The position numbers were made by a program, and so were the translations under genes. A stretch of DNA of 64,000 nt from Molanna angustata (lineage: Eukaryota; Arthropoda; Insecta; Trichoptera; Molannidae), in NCBI GenBank assembly GCA_963576475.1, contig OY754980.1, forward strand, positions 31,032,185 through 31,096,184, written 5' to 3'. Shown here one piece after another: positions 1 through 11,100 of the stretch. The notes below the pieces were generated by a model that saw nothing but the letters and a program-made list of their open reading frames with translations, was not told the origin of the DNA and did not search any database. Positions within the stretch are counted from its first letter, which is position 1, and each line of letters opens with the position of its first letter.

Positions 1-189
1 AATCGCACAAGAGTTCGTTCTTAGATGCCACACACCATTTAAACAATTGATGTTGTTTTCGTAACAAAATATATGGTCTATTCTATAAATGTTCTGGCAA
101 CAAAAACGCATGGCTTATGTCAGGAGTAACGAGTATATGGCACGTGTGCTTTTTTCGACGACATACCTTAAATTGATTTCCATTTTGAA

Positions 190-430
190 AATTAAGTACA
201 ACTGTGGGTACCTATACGCAAACATTGGATTTTTTTCCCTCTCTGATGTCAATGATATTTTATGCCAATTTTTAAACATCTTAATAGAGACGAATTTGTA
301 ATATTATAGGAGAACCATCGCTGGCAACCAACCTGTCATCGGCTGGTTTACGTTATCACTGTGTGCACTCGCTACGTTCACCAATTATGTCTTCTTGTTC
401 AGCTCCCTATCAATCAAATTTTATGTGTTT
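190..430 (+). repeat. Diverged relative of the 54.6 kb palindrome element
   Basis: This stretch shares long blocks with 54,610-54,850. Both contain GCAAACATTGGATTTTTTTC, then an AATAGAGACGAA block, then AGGAGAACC, CTGTCATCGGCTGGTTTACG and ACGTTCACCAATTATG in the same order. Spacing differs by small gaps, so it is an older copy of one dispersed element. The palindromic right arm seen at 54.9 kb is missing here. The 70-codon open frame at 89-301 runs into it and has no recognisable product. Confidence 0.7.
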
Positions 431-1042
431 TAATCATGAAAATCTGTTCTTTTGAAAATAACCCGAAAAACACCAGCGCCATCTATGAAGTGACGAAGAA
501 TACCATTTTTAAACCTTTAGCAAATTAATTTTTCACTCTTACCAACATCACGATAAGAAAATTCTCATCATTATATCTTCTACAGTCGTTAAATTTTATT
601 TAACTTAATATGATTACAACATCAAACGCAAACATTATTAAAAAGGTATATATTTTAGAATTCCACTGTCGTTATCTATGCTCTGCATGGTACATTTTGG
701 GGTAGAATGCCGCGTAATGTCTTAGAATAATAGCAATACAGAGAATAATGTCCATTTCATCTGTACATTAAACAATATTACAAGAGTGTTCGCCAGACGC
801 TCACGCTACGGTTGAGTTCATCTTTAACGACTTGTTTTGTTTTTTTTCCCTCTTCTTAACGCGTTTTATGTGTTGTCAGTACCCACACTTACTGGAAATT
901 ATTCAAAACCTGACCAAAAACGCAGGAATTTTTTTGTATAAATAATATTATTCAGTGTATGGCGCTTGAGATTCAATCGTATTACAGGATTAGAAGCTCG
1001 AAATGCACAATGTATAATTAATTTTAAATAATATGCTTTTTA
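431..1042. other. Unassigned AT-rich sequence
   Basis: I see no coding signal, inverted repeat or known repeat family here. It is ordinary AT-rich non-coding sequence up to the start of the LINE remnant. Confidence 0.5.
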
Positions 1043-2115
1043 ATGTGCTGTGATATGGAAAGTGACAAACTGGAAATTGTTTTTAAGGAAAATATAAATG
1101 TTCGTGATATGGGTATTGGAATTTCCAGTCTCAGAAGTAGTGCAAACAAAAAAAAATTAATTGTAACATGTAACAACGCTGATGATAGAAACAAGCTTAA
1201 AGAAGCCATCACAAAGAAAACTGAGTTAAAGACCGTAGTAGGAAAAGAAAAGAAACCTCTTGTTTGTTTCAATGGGATTTTAAAATATGTAACTGAAGAT
1301 ATATTAAATGAGTCATTAAAAAAGCAAAACACACACCTTTCCATCTATGATAATGAAAAGCTGGTTACAGTAAAATACAGAACGAGACACCGAAACTCCC
1401 TTCTATCCAATACACTATCACTATCTTATAAGACTGCAGCGTTTTCTATCCATTGAGATAAACACCCTGCTGATCCAAGCCTTGATTTTTCCCATTTTTG
1501 ATGATGCCGACGTCTGCTTTCTCGATATCAAATCTGAATTCTTATATAAATTAGACCGTTCACAGAATTTTTTCATAAGATACATCTTCGTTTTGAAAGA
1601 GTTTGACCATGTATCGGAATTTCGAAATATACTGGGCTGGTCTTCAATGGGCAAACGCAGGGATGCTCATAGTGAGGGGGCACTAAAGTATCTCAGAGAC
1701 AGGTTCCATTTTTCAACGTAGCATGGTCTTCCTCTGAGATCGAGTAATAACGGTCTTCTTGTGATTCTCTACCACCGATCGGACTTCTACTCTAATTTTT
1801 TCACTGTCCACAGCACCAGGCTCTGGAATCAACTTCCCGTTGATATTCGCATCTTATCTTCATTTTTCTCTTTTAAACGGCGGTTGAAGCTCTGATCTTG
1901 TTTTTCTTCTTTTCTCCTTCTTACCCTTGCCCCATTTTCCTACTACTATCTCTGCCCCTTTCTTTTCTCCCCTCCTTATATGTATATAATATTTTTTCAT
2001 ATTATGTGTTATTTTTAAATTTACCTACTTAAGTTTTTTTATATAGGTACCTACATATATTTTAATTAGGTTGACTGGAAGACGTTAATTTACTAACAAG
2101 TCCGTCTTTTGGCTA
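1043..2115 (+). mobile_element. LINE remnant, L1-type family: ORF1 piece joined to RT C-terminus
   Basis: The first 120 or so codons (1,043-1,405) resemble the gag-like ORF1 of insect non-LTR retrotransposons, with an LIVTCNNADDRNKLKEAI stretch, the KPLVCFNGILKYV segment and the ending VKYRTRHRNSLLSNT. Directly after about 1,410 a different frame continues as the C-terminal part of a reverse transcriptase: DDADVCFLD, LDRSQNFFIRYIF, a stop, HGLPLRS and STRLWNQLPVDI, ending near 1,895. The 60.25-61.09 kb copy has the same segments (DYADVCYLD, LERLQNVCIRFIF, HGLSLRS, SARLWNNLSPDI). The zinc-knuckle part of ORF1, the endonuclease and most of the RT are deleted. A pyrimidine-rich 3' UTR follows, and a decayed form of the family tail (GTTGACTGGAAGA) sits near 2,070. 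It is not functional. Confidence 0.85.
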
Positions 2116-2997
2116 TTATAATGATGTTTTGTTTGAATTTTATTTTAGCCAATATAATTTTATTATTAATATGGGTAAACGGGGTGAAAAATTGACCCAC
2201 AATAATATATCGTCTATTAACAGAGATAGGCGTGGCGTGACTTAGCTATGTCTTTATATTACGTACTTACAAAATCCCTGGGCAGTTCATTATTAATCAA
2301 ATATATCAGTTCCTATCGATGCATTAATGAATTTAATTGGATTGATGCATTCAATTCAATTTATATAACATTTTACAGCAGGTATATACAATGTAGGTAA
2401 AAGCACTTATATAATAAACATAATACCAATTACAGCATCGATACTGTAGCAAACATACAGATATTGTAACACATTAATTTATTAGTTCGATAGATCAAAT
2501 TAGATTTGGACAGGTACCTACATCGAAGATTTCATACCTGGATAGGTACAGAATAGAGTTTGTTTAAATGATCCCGTTCCTGGAACGGAATAAAATATTA
2601 CTGTTTTTTTTAGTTCTCAATAGTTTCTAACTCCTCACAAATTTTAAAGTTATTTTTTATTGCAGATTGTCAACCAGTATCATACTGAGATTGTAATATT
2701 AAACTTTCATCACAGTGAATCTCTGTTTGTGTGTGCTTGTGTTGTTTTATATTTTTATTATTAACAATTGACAACTGACATGAAGTTAGCAGGAAGCGGC
2801 CAGCCAAGATGGTGGTTGTCTCTGTTGCCAATATTAAATATATACACCATATATCACAGTGCTGTATACTATTTACAGCGTTTTATTTCTACTTAATCGA
2901 TTAAAGACTAAGTAGGTACTCGTGCGATTCTTTTCAAAATTTGCAAATTTGTATATCTAATACTTGCTTAGACCCCATTACATTTTGAAGGATTTCT
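2116..2997. other. Unassigned AT-rich sequence
   Basis: No gene or clear repeat is visible. Short TAGGTACCTAC-type words occur, as throughout the window. Confidence 0.5.
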
Positions 2998-3181
2998 GGG
3001 GGGGCAAGTCTGGTCCAAACGGCGAAATCAAAACCCTCATGTCTACCCATAATATCATGGATTATTGTATGGGAGTTCTATAATATCTTTAGGTGTCATT
3101 GAACTCCATATGATAATTATATTCATGATATGGGTATTCACGAGGGATTGGTTTTCACCGGTTGGACCAGACTTGCCCCCC
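2998..3181. mobile_element. Short inverted-repeat element (MITE-like), 184 bp
   Basis: The ends are inverted copies: GGGGCAAGTCTGGTCCAA at 3,001 pairs with TTGGACCAGACTTGCCCC near 3,163-3,180. Similarity continues inward for about 60 bp with mismatches (CCCTCATG..TACCCAT against ATGGGTA..CGAGGG). The interior is too short to code. No target-site duplication is obvious. Superfamily not assigned. Confidence 0.75.
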
Positions 3182-3439
3182 TGATAAGTGCTTATTATTT
3201 TTTTACTGTCAAATATTTCAAAGTGACCCCAAGCTCAGGTAACTTAAATTTTATATTTTCATTTTCAATTTGCTTTGTGAATTTGATCATGGTAGTCCTA
3301 GAACAGGGTTTCCTAGTTGGGCAGCAGCAATCTACTTGTTGTCACTGTAAATATGGCATGATAAAATACAAAAAAAGAACGTCCAAGGCGTTCTTTAAAT
3401 CCTCACTAAATAATTAACATTAATAATTAACAGGAGAGA

Positions 3440-3600
3440 GAATAGATTGACGTTTGTTGGCGCGCCTTCAGTATTTCACCTCTCCGCGCTGTTTCTGGAC
3501 AGTTCGACGCTTCCTATTGGTCCCGTCGTTACCGTCAGAAATCGACGCTTTCTATTGGCTGAAAAGTTGCTAGGTACCGCGTCGCCACAATACCTAATAC
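3440..3600. other. GC-richer patch with two ATTGG words
   Basis: This is one of few CpG-containing patches in the first 30 kb. Two similar segments, about 38 bp apart, each contain TCGACGCTT(C/T)CTATTGG, so ATTGG (the complement of a CCAAT box) lies at 3,516 and 3,554. A promoter is conceivable, but no downstream gene is visible and it may be repeat-derived. Confidence 0.25.
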
Positions 3601-4117
3601 CGTACATATTTAGTATAGGTAGGTACATAAATTATTATTTATTTATTTAAAATATATAAATAAATAAACTTGATGAACACAATATATAAATATGTGTTCA
3701 GTATTATTTAATACTGAGGTGGGTTCCAATGATTCCGATGCCAAGCAATAAAAACAAGATGAGATCTGTTGAGTTGATGCAGATGGTAAATTATTATGGA
3801 AACATAAAAGTCACATATTTTATTTATGACTTCGTTTATCTTCCACCCATTAAATGTTGATTTGTTTAACAAATAGACTGACAGAACGCATCCGTCAACA
3901 GTTATATCAAATTTTTATTAGGTACCCGAGTAGCTTTTAATATTCTCAAATGGAATCGTTTCATTGCATTTTATATCAGCGTGAATGAATTATCTAAAGT
4001 GATGGCGTAAGAAATAAAACTTGAACGAAGTGTGAGATATCATGTAGAAAGCGAATACTTTAATGTTCTCAACGTTACAAGTGCATATCATCTGTAGTGA
4101 ATGTATTTAAATTAAAA
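3601..4117. other. Unassigned AT-rich sequence
   Basis: No coding region, structured repeat or recognisable element was found between the GC-richer patch and the dispersed repeat that starts at 4,118. Confidence 0.5.
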
Positions 4118-5065
4118 CTAGTTGCATGTATCATATGAGATCCAACTTTCTATGGCGATAGTATGTATGTATAATTGAAGAATACGTACCAAACTATTAA
4201 CAATTAAACACAAATTAATAAGTATTTTAAGATATTTTGTTTTGTATATAAAACATGTAGGTATGTATGTCAGGATAGGAAAGTATGGAGATCAGTCTGT
4301 TTATACTATCCAGAATATGAAAACTATATGATGGTATGTACATATTTTATTTATTTATTTATTTATTTATTATAAATAATACAATACAATACAATGTTGA
4401 AGTTAGAAAAACAATTACATACTAGAGTTAGAAGTTACATATGTTTGTACATATGTATGTTTGGAAATTAAGTAATCAGTGAGATATTGTGTAGTGCACC
4501 TATACTACCTTACAAATTGTATGAAACGATGTCGTCACTAAATTCAATTTTTATAAAAATTGTTAAAAAAAGTTTGATATGTACTACTAAAATGTTCATA
4601 TTTTTTTATAGAAAATTAAATTATCCAATTGAGGTCTTTCGACTTTTTTCGATATTTTTGAAAATTTCGGTAATATAGACAGTCAAACTCATAAATTAAT
4701 CACAAAAATGTTTTTCTTAGTAAAAATCGTTTGAGAAACTCTGGAACTTTTTTATAAAAATGAAATTAATATTTTTTACTTGTCTATATTTACACCAACT
4801 TTTAGCGCTCTAGTTTTTATGGTTTTTGAGATATATGGAAATATAGAGTAAAATTCCAAATTCTGAGTAAGTATAAATGTTTCGCAGGCCTATAATTTTC
4901 CATATATTTTGAAATTTTAAGCTATGTTCATTGAGCGGATCAAAAGTAAGTAAGGGGGGGGGGGACAGACATACAGAAACACTAAATGTTTTACTTCGAA
5001 TTCTGAGTGAATCCATATACAATATAGAACATAATATATGCTGCGAATCTCGCGTATCTTGGCTT
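4118..5065 (+). repeat. Dispersed repeat R950, copy 1
   Basis: This is one of five copies in the window (also 37.0, 43.1, 49.6 and 58.8 kb). Shared landmarks in order are ACTAGTTGCATG, GAGATCCAACT, a GATAGTATG block, a TAGGTATGTATGTCAGGATAGG block, AATATGAAAAC, GTCGTCACTAAATTCAA, a TTTAGCG(C/T)TCTAG block, GAGCGGATCAAAAGT and a G-run followed by GGACAGACA. No ORF is conserved among copies, so the family looks non-autonomous. The late motif (GCGGATCAAAAGTTATAAGGGG then ACAGACA, read with gaps) recalls RTE-type LINE 3' ends, but this is only a resemblance. A tail-like (ATTT)n stretch at 4,348-4,425 interrupts this copy. Confidence 0.8.
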
Positions 5066-6151
5066 GAAACTATGTCGATATGTTAAGAGAAATGAATTCT
5101 CTTGAACAAATCGACAATTGGAATAGGTATATGTTACTACGTAACATAAAAACCATTATCGCAATTTATTATGCATATATTATGTTCGTAGCATAATTGA
5201 GTACTGTTAGTTCATTTGGAATCCTCATTATATCAAATACGTCACACTTATGTACAGAGCGAATTAAAAAAAAACACACTTATGTACAGAGCGAATTAAA
5301 AAAATCAAACATTAATACTATCGTAGTAATATGCAATTCTCAAACAGCTTGAATGCTACCAAATACTTGTGCTCGACACACTATAGATAGGTATAACCAA
5401 ATTGGAAAATATCAACATCATTTTAATGTGCGTTGTATTGATGGCATATGCAAGGTATTATGGCATATGCGAGGATCCAGATTGAAGACACAGTGAGACA
5501 CTGTGTCTTCATGAGAAATCAAACCCGGAACCTTTTGTGCAGGAATCAGACGATATCTAACTTTCTGTTCCACGAAGGTCGATAGGATCTTTTGTGCTTT
5601 TACATCGTATAAGAAATTCTTTGTCATATTCCTAAGGATTTCAGTAAAATATTTTAACATATGAAAATAGTAGTCACTTTCAGATTTATTCACAGATTAT
5701 AACAAAACTACATAGCTGTCCAACGAATATCTATCGAGTACAATGAAAAATAATAAACGATAAACATTGTTTACATATCGATTTTACATTCATGTACCCA
5801 CGTGAATTATTATTCTTTAGAATATGTGATATTTCGATATCGAAATCAATTTATTTGTTAAACTGTTATTGCTTCGGTGGAATTTGAACAATATAAAAAC
5901 ACGAATCAAATCGGTGTTCTTTTCGGTATCGAGTGACCAATAATGTTTGAAATTTATTTCTATTGTCGTAATACGGCGCTATTGTATGGGGTGGAGTAGG
6001 TGGTGTCTTTTAATGTTATCGGGGAACAGGGACGTATTTAGTTTATTGTTGTGTAATGTTATTGCCACGGTGTTTTAAATGCTATTCGGATACAAAATAA
6101 AAATACATGTAAAATCATATCGAATTTAAACACGAAAACTTCATATTTTGT
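5066..6151. other. Unassigned sequence with one short direct repeat
   Basis: The only structure I see is an adjacent direct duplication of ACACTTATGTACAGAGCG plus following bases at about 5,227-5,310. No gene is recognisable; the minus-strand frame at 5,418-5,693 has no family features. Confidence 0.5.
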
Positions 6152-6255
6152 ATAAAGCCAAACATGAAGTTTACTTACAGATAAACAGACTCATTAATCA
6201 CTGATAAAGCCAAACATGAAATTTACTTACAGATAAACAGACTCATTAATCACTG
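6152..6255 (+). repeat. Adjacent 52-bp duplication
   Basis: Two units, 6,152-6,203 and 6,204-6,255, begin ATAAAGCCAAACATGAA and end at ATTAATCACTG. They differ by a single base, so the tandem duplication is recent. Confidence 0.9.
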
Positions 6256-6282
6256 ATAAAAATAAAAAAATCTTGCCTAAAT

Positions 6283-6497
6283 TATTTATTTTATTTTAGT
6301 TTATTTTAACAAACAAGTACTATGTCAAATATTAATTTCACAAGCAGCCAATAACAAGTTACCATATTCTTGTGACTTACGATATTAATCGTCTCACAGA
6401 TCCAGAGTGAAAACCTAATTAAAAACTGTGTCTCCACCGGAAATCGAACCCGGGTCCTTTGGATCAGCAGATACCTAACCAACTGAGCCACGATGGC
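6283..6497 (-). mobile_element. SINE A copy (tRNA-derived)
   Basis: On the minus strand the head carries tRNA-like A and B promoter boxes (CTCAGTTGG and GGTTCGATTTCC) and then GTGGAGACACAG. The body is shared with the copies at 53.4 and 62.8 kb: GATCTGTGAGAC, a TAATATCGTAAGTC block, AACTTGTTATTGG and TTGACATAGTAC. An A-rich tail lies at the left edge. It is a retroposed Pol III transcript remnant and not a functional tRNA gene. Confidence 0.88.
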
Positions 6498-6559
6498 CAA
6501 AACTGATTTATACAATTATTGTACAGAAAATGCACAAGGGCGATTCTTTCTAAAATAAA

Positions 6560-6960
6560 ATCTCTTCCAGCCAGCATGAGCAACACGAAGTCTCAAAAAC
6601 TAATTCGGAACATACCATAAAAATCTAACAATAAACAAACCACTAACAAACATAAAAAAGAGAAAAAAAATTATAATGATAGACACTTACTGATCATATT
6701 AATGAGGAAAGGAAGAAGAGAATTGAAGGACGCAGAAAGAGTATTAAAGAAATAATTGTTAAAAATATTTTTGTTTTTACATATTTGTAACGAGACAACG
6801 TAACTTTATCGCATAAAGTATTTCATAGTCTAAGTTCTTAAAATTTATATAGTGTGAAAAGGGATAGTGAGTGTCGTGCGTTCAGCAGATCAAAGAGATA
6901 GACAAACAGGAAGTTATTTTTGAAATATTCTATTGAATGGTGGTTAAAAATGATCTTGCA
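6560..6960 (-). mobile_element. L1-type LINE 3' remnant
   Basis: On the minus strand, near 6,880-6,910, the words SAERTTLTIP are readable, matching the same words in the 60.25 kb copy and in the one at the right window edge. The rest is decayed, with stops and frame breaks. The truncated 3' UTR extends to about 6,560 and lies next to SINE A. Confidence 0.65.
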
Positions 6961-7440
6961 ATGGCAGTAGATAAATGGAATCTACGACAGACTTTAAACG
7001 GAATTCTAGTTTCTATTCAATTTTTTTTAATTCCATTTTTTACTCAAGATCCATTTAGATATGCTGATAAATCCTTTTTTTCATACATGTGATTTATTTT
7101 GCAAACTCAAATTAGGCAATTAGATATTAGGGCCGGTCCTGTGCATCGTAGCAAAATATTATGTGGGTGGACAGTTAACAAGTACAATAATGTACCTACC
7201 AAATAATTTTATAGGCAAGATGCACTATCGGATCAACGACTACCTTTGTCGCCTCTGTTATTAGGGCTGGGCAAAATATAACAAGAAATACTAACAAAAA
7301 TAAAGACACACACTTGAAAAGATTTCTAAAAATTCAAAAACAAATAGTAACCTACTACCCCCTATTCAGTTACTATTGTAACTAAAATAGAAACATACTA
7401 AAATGTAGATTTTAGATTTACGGTCTCATTTCAGCGTTAT
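6961..7440. other. Unassigned sequence; possible hAT-type end at 7,130
   Basis: AGGGCCGGTCCTG at 7,131 resembles the CAGGGCCGG terminal repeat of hAT transposons but has no visible partner. Nothing else is recognised. Confidence 0.35.
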
Positions 7441-7444
7441 AAAA

Positions 7445-7618
7445 TATCAACTTGGACTAAATGGAATAGGAACGTACCCATATTGGCCGGAACGTTCTTA
7501 AAAAGTTACTGAATTCGACGTATTTTGAATAGTTATGAAAATACGTCTAATACAGTAACTTTTTAAGAATGTTCCGGCCAAAATAGGTACGTTCCTATTC
7601 CATTTAGTCCAAGTTGAT
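7445..7618. mobile_element. Palindromic (foldback) element, 174 bp
   Basis: The left arm 7,445-7,511 and right arm 7,552-7,618 are inverted copies with only a few mismatches; both contain ACTAAATGGAATAGGAACGT and its complement. Even the loop is largely self-complementary (GACGTATTTT against AAAATACGTC). It is a foldback MITE or the product of an inverted duplication. Confidence 0.88.
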
Positions 7619-7630
7619 AATTTATTTTTT

Positions 7631-7700
7631 ATTTTATTTCATTTTTAGAGTACAATTATAAATTCAGCTTTATAATTGTACTCTAAAAATGAAATAAAAT
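7631..7700. repeat. Perfect 30-bp-arm hairpin
   Basis: Arms 7,631-7,660 and 7,671-7,700 are exact inverted copies around a 10-base loop (AATTCAGCTT). It begins 12 bp after the preceding palindrome, so two inverted repeats sit side by side. Confidence 0.92.
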
Positions 7701-7710
7701 AAAATAAACA

Positions 7711-8204
7711 CTTTTTTACTATTTTACTTGTTTAATGGCCGCCTGGCGATATCGTTGAATTTTATTTATTCAAATTAAAATATACAAAACACACATTCCT
7801 TTGGGGTTTTCTGGCTAACTGCGTGTAGGTACTTGTAGAATGTTTAATACAATGGTGTTGTATAAAAATGAAGGCTCTGATGAATGGTATTACCTTCCAT
7901 GTTGGAAGAAGAGGCGAAATATCAGAGGTACATTTTGTCCCCCGCTGTTAAATCGGACCACTTAATTTCTGCCCGGACTCGATGCTCACAAAGCCAATAC
8001 TCTTGGTCCGCCTCTGGAAGATTTAAGGTTTACAATAGTTTTATTTTAAAAATTAAACCCATGTGCGTTTGTTTACATTTATGTTTATATAAGTGCAATG
8101 AAATTAAAATAACAATAAATATTTTTGGAATAGTGTTTCCATTTTTTTATTATTATCGTTTTTGTAAGAGCCGGTTAGTCGAAAATGTTGTATTTTTAGA
8201 TGAG
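7711..8204. other. Unassigned sequence
   Basis: The 113-codon frame at 7,884-8,225 has no recognisable domain and its 3' end runs into a dispersed repeat, so I do not call it a gene. Confidence 0.45.
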
Positions 8205-8375
8205 TACGAGACTGGTGTGTGGTAATACACACACTTACACGCCTGTCGCTGGCTACCCCGCCTTGAGGGATATGCCGTCATGGTAAGAATTATTTATTTC
8301 AATGCCATTTTAATCATATTTAATTGTTTCGGTTTATAAGGTAATGCGCACCCACACAGCTGTCGCTGGTTACCC
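8205..8375 (+). repeat. Dispersed repeat T (GTCGCTGG family)
   Basis: Landmarks are TACACGC, CCTGTCGCTGGCTACCCC and GATATGCCGTCATGGTA at 8,240-8,285, with a second partial unit (GCTGTCGCTGGTTACCCC) at 8,352. Related copies lie at 34.6 and 62.3 kb in the same orientation. No coding capacity is conserved. Confidence 0.65.
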
Positions 8376-8554
8376 CACAAAATCTTATATAAGATATTAG
8401 GATCTGTTCGTCTAACAACTCCAAATAGGGGATGTAGAAATTTGCCTAGTGGGGCGTTATTAGTTAGTTTGTATATGTTGTATTTGTTTTTGTGTAATAA
8501 TAATAAATAAAATAAAAATAAAAAATAAATACCAAACACACTACATAATTTTTA

Positions 8555-8620
8555 TATATCGAGCCAATTGTCCCAAGTTCGATTTCCGGTGGAGGTTTTT
8601 TAGTCTGGATTGTAGACTCA
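8555..8620 (+). mobile_element. SINE A fragment, degenerate
   Basis: Only the B-box region and the start of the body remain: AAGTTCGATTTCCGGTGGAG followed by TAGTCTGGAT. The A-box half is lost. Confidence 0.6.
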
Positions 8621-8701
8621 AAGATTTTTTTTAAAATGAATATGTCCTTGTTAAACGAGTAATAAATAAGCATTAATTATATATTAATAGCATTATTTTT
8701 T

Positions 8702-8829
8702 CTTACATTCCCTAAAATAAGCATAAATGCTTGTGCTATAGGTGAACGAAATCGGTCGAGACAGGATTCGAACTCGCGACCACGGGATTACTAACCCAAT
8801 GCGCTAACAGCTCTGCCATCAACCCATCT
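8702..8829 (-). mobile_element. SINE B copy (tRNA-derived)
   Basis: On the minus strand the order is AGATGGGTTGATGGCAGAGC, TTAGCGCATTGGGTTAGTAA, GCGAGTTCGAATCCTG, then CACAAGCATTTATGC and TTAGGGAATGTAAGA. GGCAGAGC is A-box-like and GAGTTCGAATCC is a B box. Copies lie at 29.6, 36.6 and 62.1 kb. Confidence 0.85.
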
Positions 8830-8964
8830 AAAGGATGATCTCCAAGTGCGTGCCCAAATTTATATTTGATATAGTCCAAAATTATAAATAAAATACCTTT
8901 TTATAAGTACCTACTTAGGGCTAATAAAGAAACCAACTTCCTATTTTATAAAAAAAATATTTGA

Positions 8965-9420
8965 ATCATGCTTATGTATGGTCCGGAATGCCGGACAATC
9001 AGTCAAGATTCGCGAATATTTACGAAACTGTCGAAAGAAAGGTGCTGCAGAGTGTATATGGCCTGATTTGTGACAGCGGAGAGTGGCGTATCAGATTCAG
9101 CCAGAAGCTCTTATGATCTTTACAAAGATCACGGGAGAAGAAAAAGACTGGAAGGCTTAGATGTGTCGGACATGTACAAGAATGGGCGATAGAGACACCT
9201 CAAAAGTGATTTTGAACGGTGCACTGGAGGGAAGGACTTCTGGAATCCCGAATATTCGGTGGTTGGACGAAGTTGCGAAGGATACATATAGAACAGGTGT
9301 CCAGAATAAGCGTAAAGAGTCTGCAAACCGACAGCCATGGATGTGAACTCTACAGGAGGGCAAGACCCAACCTGGGTTGTAGAGACACTTTTGATGACGA
9401 TGATATTTTAACGAGTGTTA
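8965..9420 (+). mobile_element. LINE RT C-terminal remnant (GEWRIRF type)
   Basis: Across frame breaks, the C-terminal reading of a reverse transcriptase can be followed: MYGPECRTIS, then V(Y/A) and GEWRIRFSQKL near 9,080, a GHVQ...MGDRDTS segment, LEGRTSGIPNIRWLDEVAKD and RKESANRQPW. It ends close to a GATGACGATGATATT tail at 9,394. Insect LINEs of this type end the same way. The copy is 5'-truncated to about 450 bp and carries several frameshifts, so it is dead. Confidence 0.8.
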
Positions 9421-10384
9421 TTTGTGAATAATATAAAAATATATAGAGACCACAGATCAATAATCTATAGACATGATTAAAGCAAAACTTATTGGTATAC
9501 ATCGCCACCAAGTATAACGTATTTGAATGTTTTCCCAATTTTGTCTTAATGAAAATGGAAACAGTACTTTATGAATGCTGACCCGATATCGAGTGATATA
9601 GCAGTATAATTATAACGGCTTGGCAGCAATACATCCATTCATACCTTCCCGAAATTTTCTATTTTTTCGCCCTAGCAACATCCATAAATCCAGAATATAC
9701 CCAATTAACCCCGTTGCAACAGTAAATACCAAGTGCATCTACACCAAAATTCCACTTAGCCAGTAATACATCGACAAGCCGTGACAGAACGTAAAACAAC
9801 GAAAAAATCGTATAAACGCCATATGGCCGTGAAGTGTTATAGAACATTTAACAAAACCTTAGTGGAGTTATCAACCGAAAGTGCAATAAGACAGAGTAAC
9901 TCTGTTATTCCTTCCTTATTAATTGACCAATTGTCATAGCTGTGCATTGATTCTCCACCATCAAATCAGATCGTCGGGTCTGCATTTAACCACTCCGAAA
10001 ACGGAGATTGTGGAATCCTCCATCTTGCCGCTGAAGATCGCGGAAGACATTAGATTCATTAATTTTTTTTCAATAATACTATATAAATATCACTATTTAT
10101 TACTATGTAAATATCACTAAATATTATGTCATTAATATCCGATTTGTATTTTTAAACTTTGAATGCGTTTGGGATACCTACGTTCCTCCTCACTTTATGT
10201 CCCAATCCCCTTACCTAATTTTATTTATAACTAGCTTTTATGTCCCGCCGTTGGCCAAGAATGTAAATTAGTGAAGGAATAAGCAATCGTTTATATACCT
10301 ACATAATATTGTCACACATAATTTTTTTTAACCGTAGTATGAAAAGTAGTTTGAAATTTAATTGAGTTTAAGCGGTGTAAAATC
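9421..10384. other. Unassigned sequence
   Basis: No gene, SINE or inverted repeat is evident. A short GC-richer stretch at about 9,960-10,050 has no readable family. Confidence 0.45.
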
Positions 10385-11100
10385 TTAAAGTGATGGCCAC
10401 AATCCATTTGCTTTTATATATAAGCACATACAATTTCTGCACGCATGGACTATGGGAAATGATTTTAAATATGACTTATTATAAAAAGACAACGTCGTAA
10501 AGAGTTTGGATTTGGCCACAACCCCTATTTTTATATATTGTCATCGAACGCAAATAATGTGTTTTAAATATTTAGTAATTTTGGATGATGGGAAATGGTT
10601 TAAAATTGATTAAACAAAAGTACTGAAAATATTCTAGTGTTGGTCCCATCCCATTCGTTTTTATATTTTTCGTCAAGTGTGCATATAGTTTATTATAGTT
10701 TTGCACAATAAAACTGATAGACTTAAAACTGACACATAAGTCTACATTACAGAAGAAGAAGACTTAAGCTATGTTAAATAGTTTTTAATATGAATATAAA
10801 CGTTGTGAAGATCCAGCAATGGCCACAACCCCGATTTTTTATATATTGTCATAAAAATGAAATGTGTAGTTATTGAAAATTAAGCAATATATGATGATAT
10901 AATAAATGGTGTAAATTTGATTGAACAAAAGTAATGAGAAGATTCTAGTGTTGGTCACATCCCATTCGTTTTTATGTATTTTCATCAAGTATGCATGTTG
11001 TTTATAATATTTCGTTACAATAGACTATTAGACATAAAACTAACCCAAAAGACTAAATAAAAAAAGAAGTAGAAGTATAAAACTATAACAAATAGTTTGT
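10385..11100. repeat. Tandem repeat of about 306 bp containing the TGGCCACAACCC motif
   Basis: Two successive units can be aligned: TTTGGCCACAACCCC at 10,514 recurs as ATGGCCACAACCCCG at 10,819, and AGTGTTGGTCCCATCCCATT at 10,638 recurs near 10,944, a spacing of 305-306 bp. A fifth related word is at 10,394. These words resemble the terminal motif AGTGTTGGCCACAACCCACT of the elements at 28.75 and 54.07 kb. Confidence 0.7.

Noticed and set aside
3440..3600. Promoter of a host gene
   Set aside because: Two ATTGG words and raised GC are too little; no gene follows in either direction.
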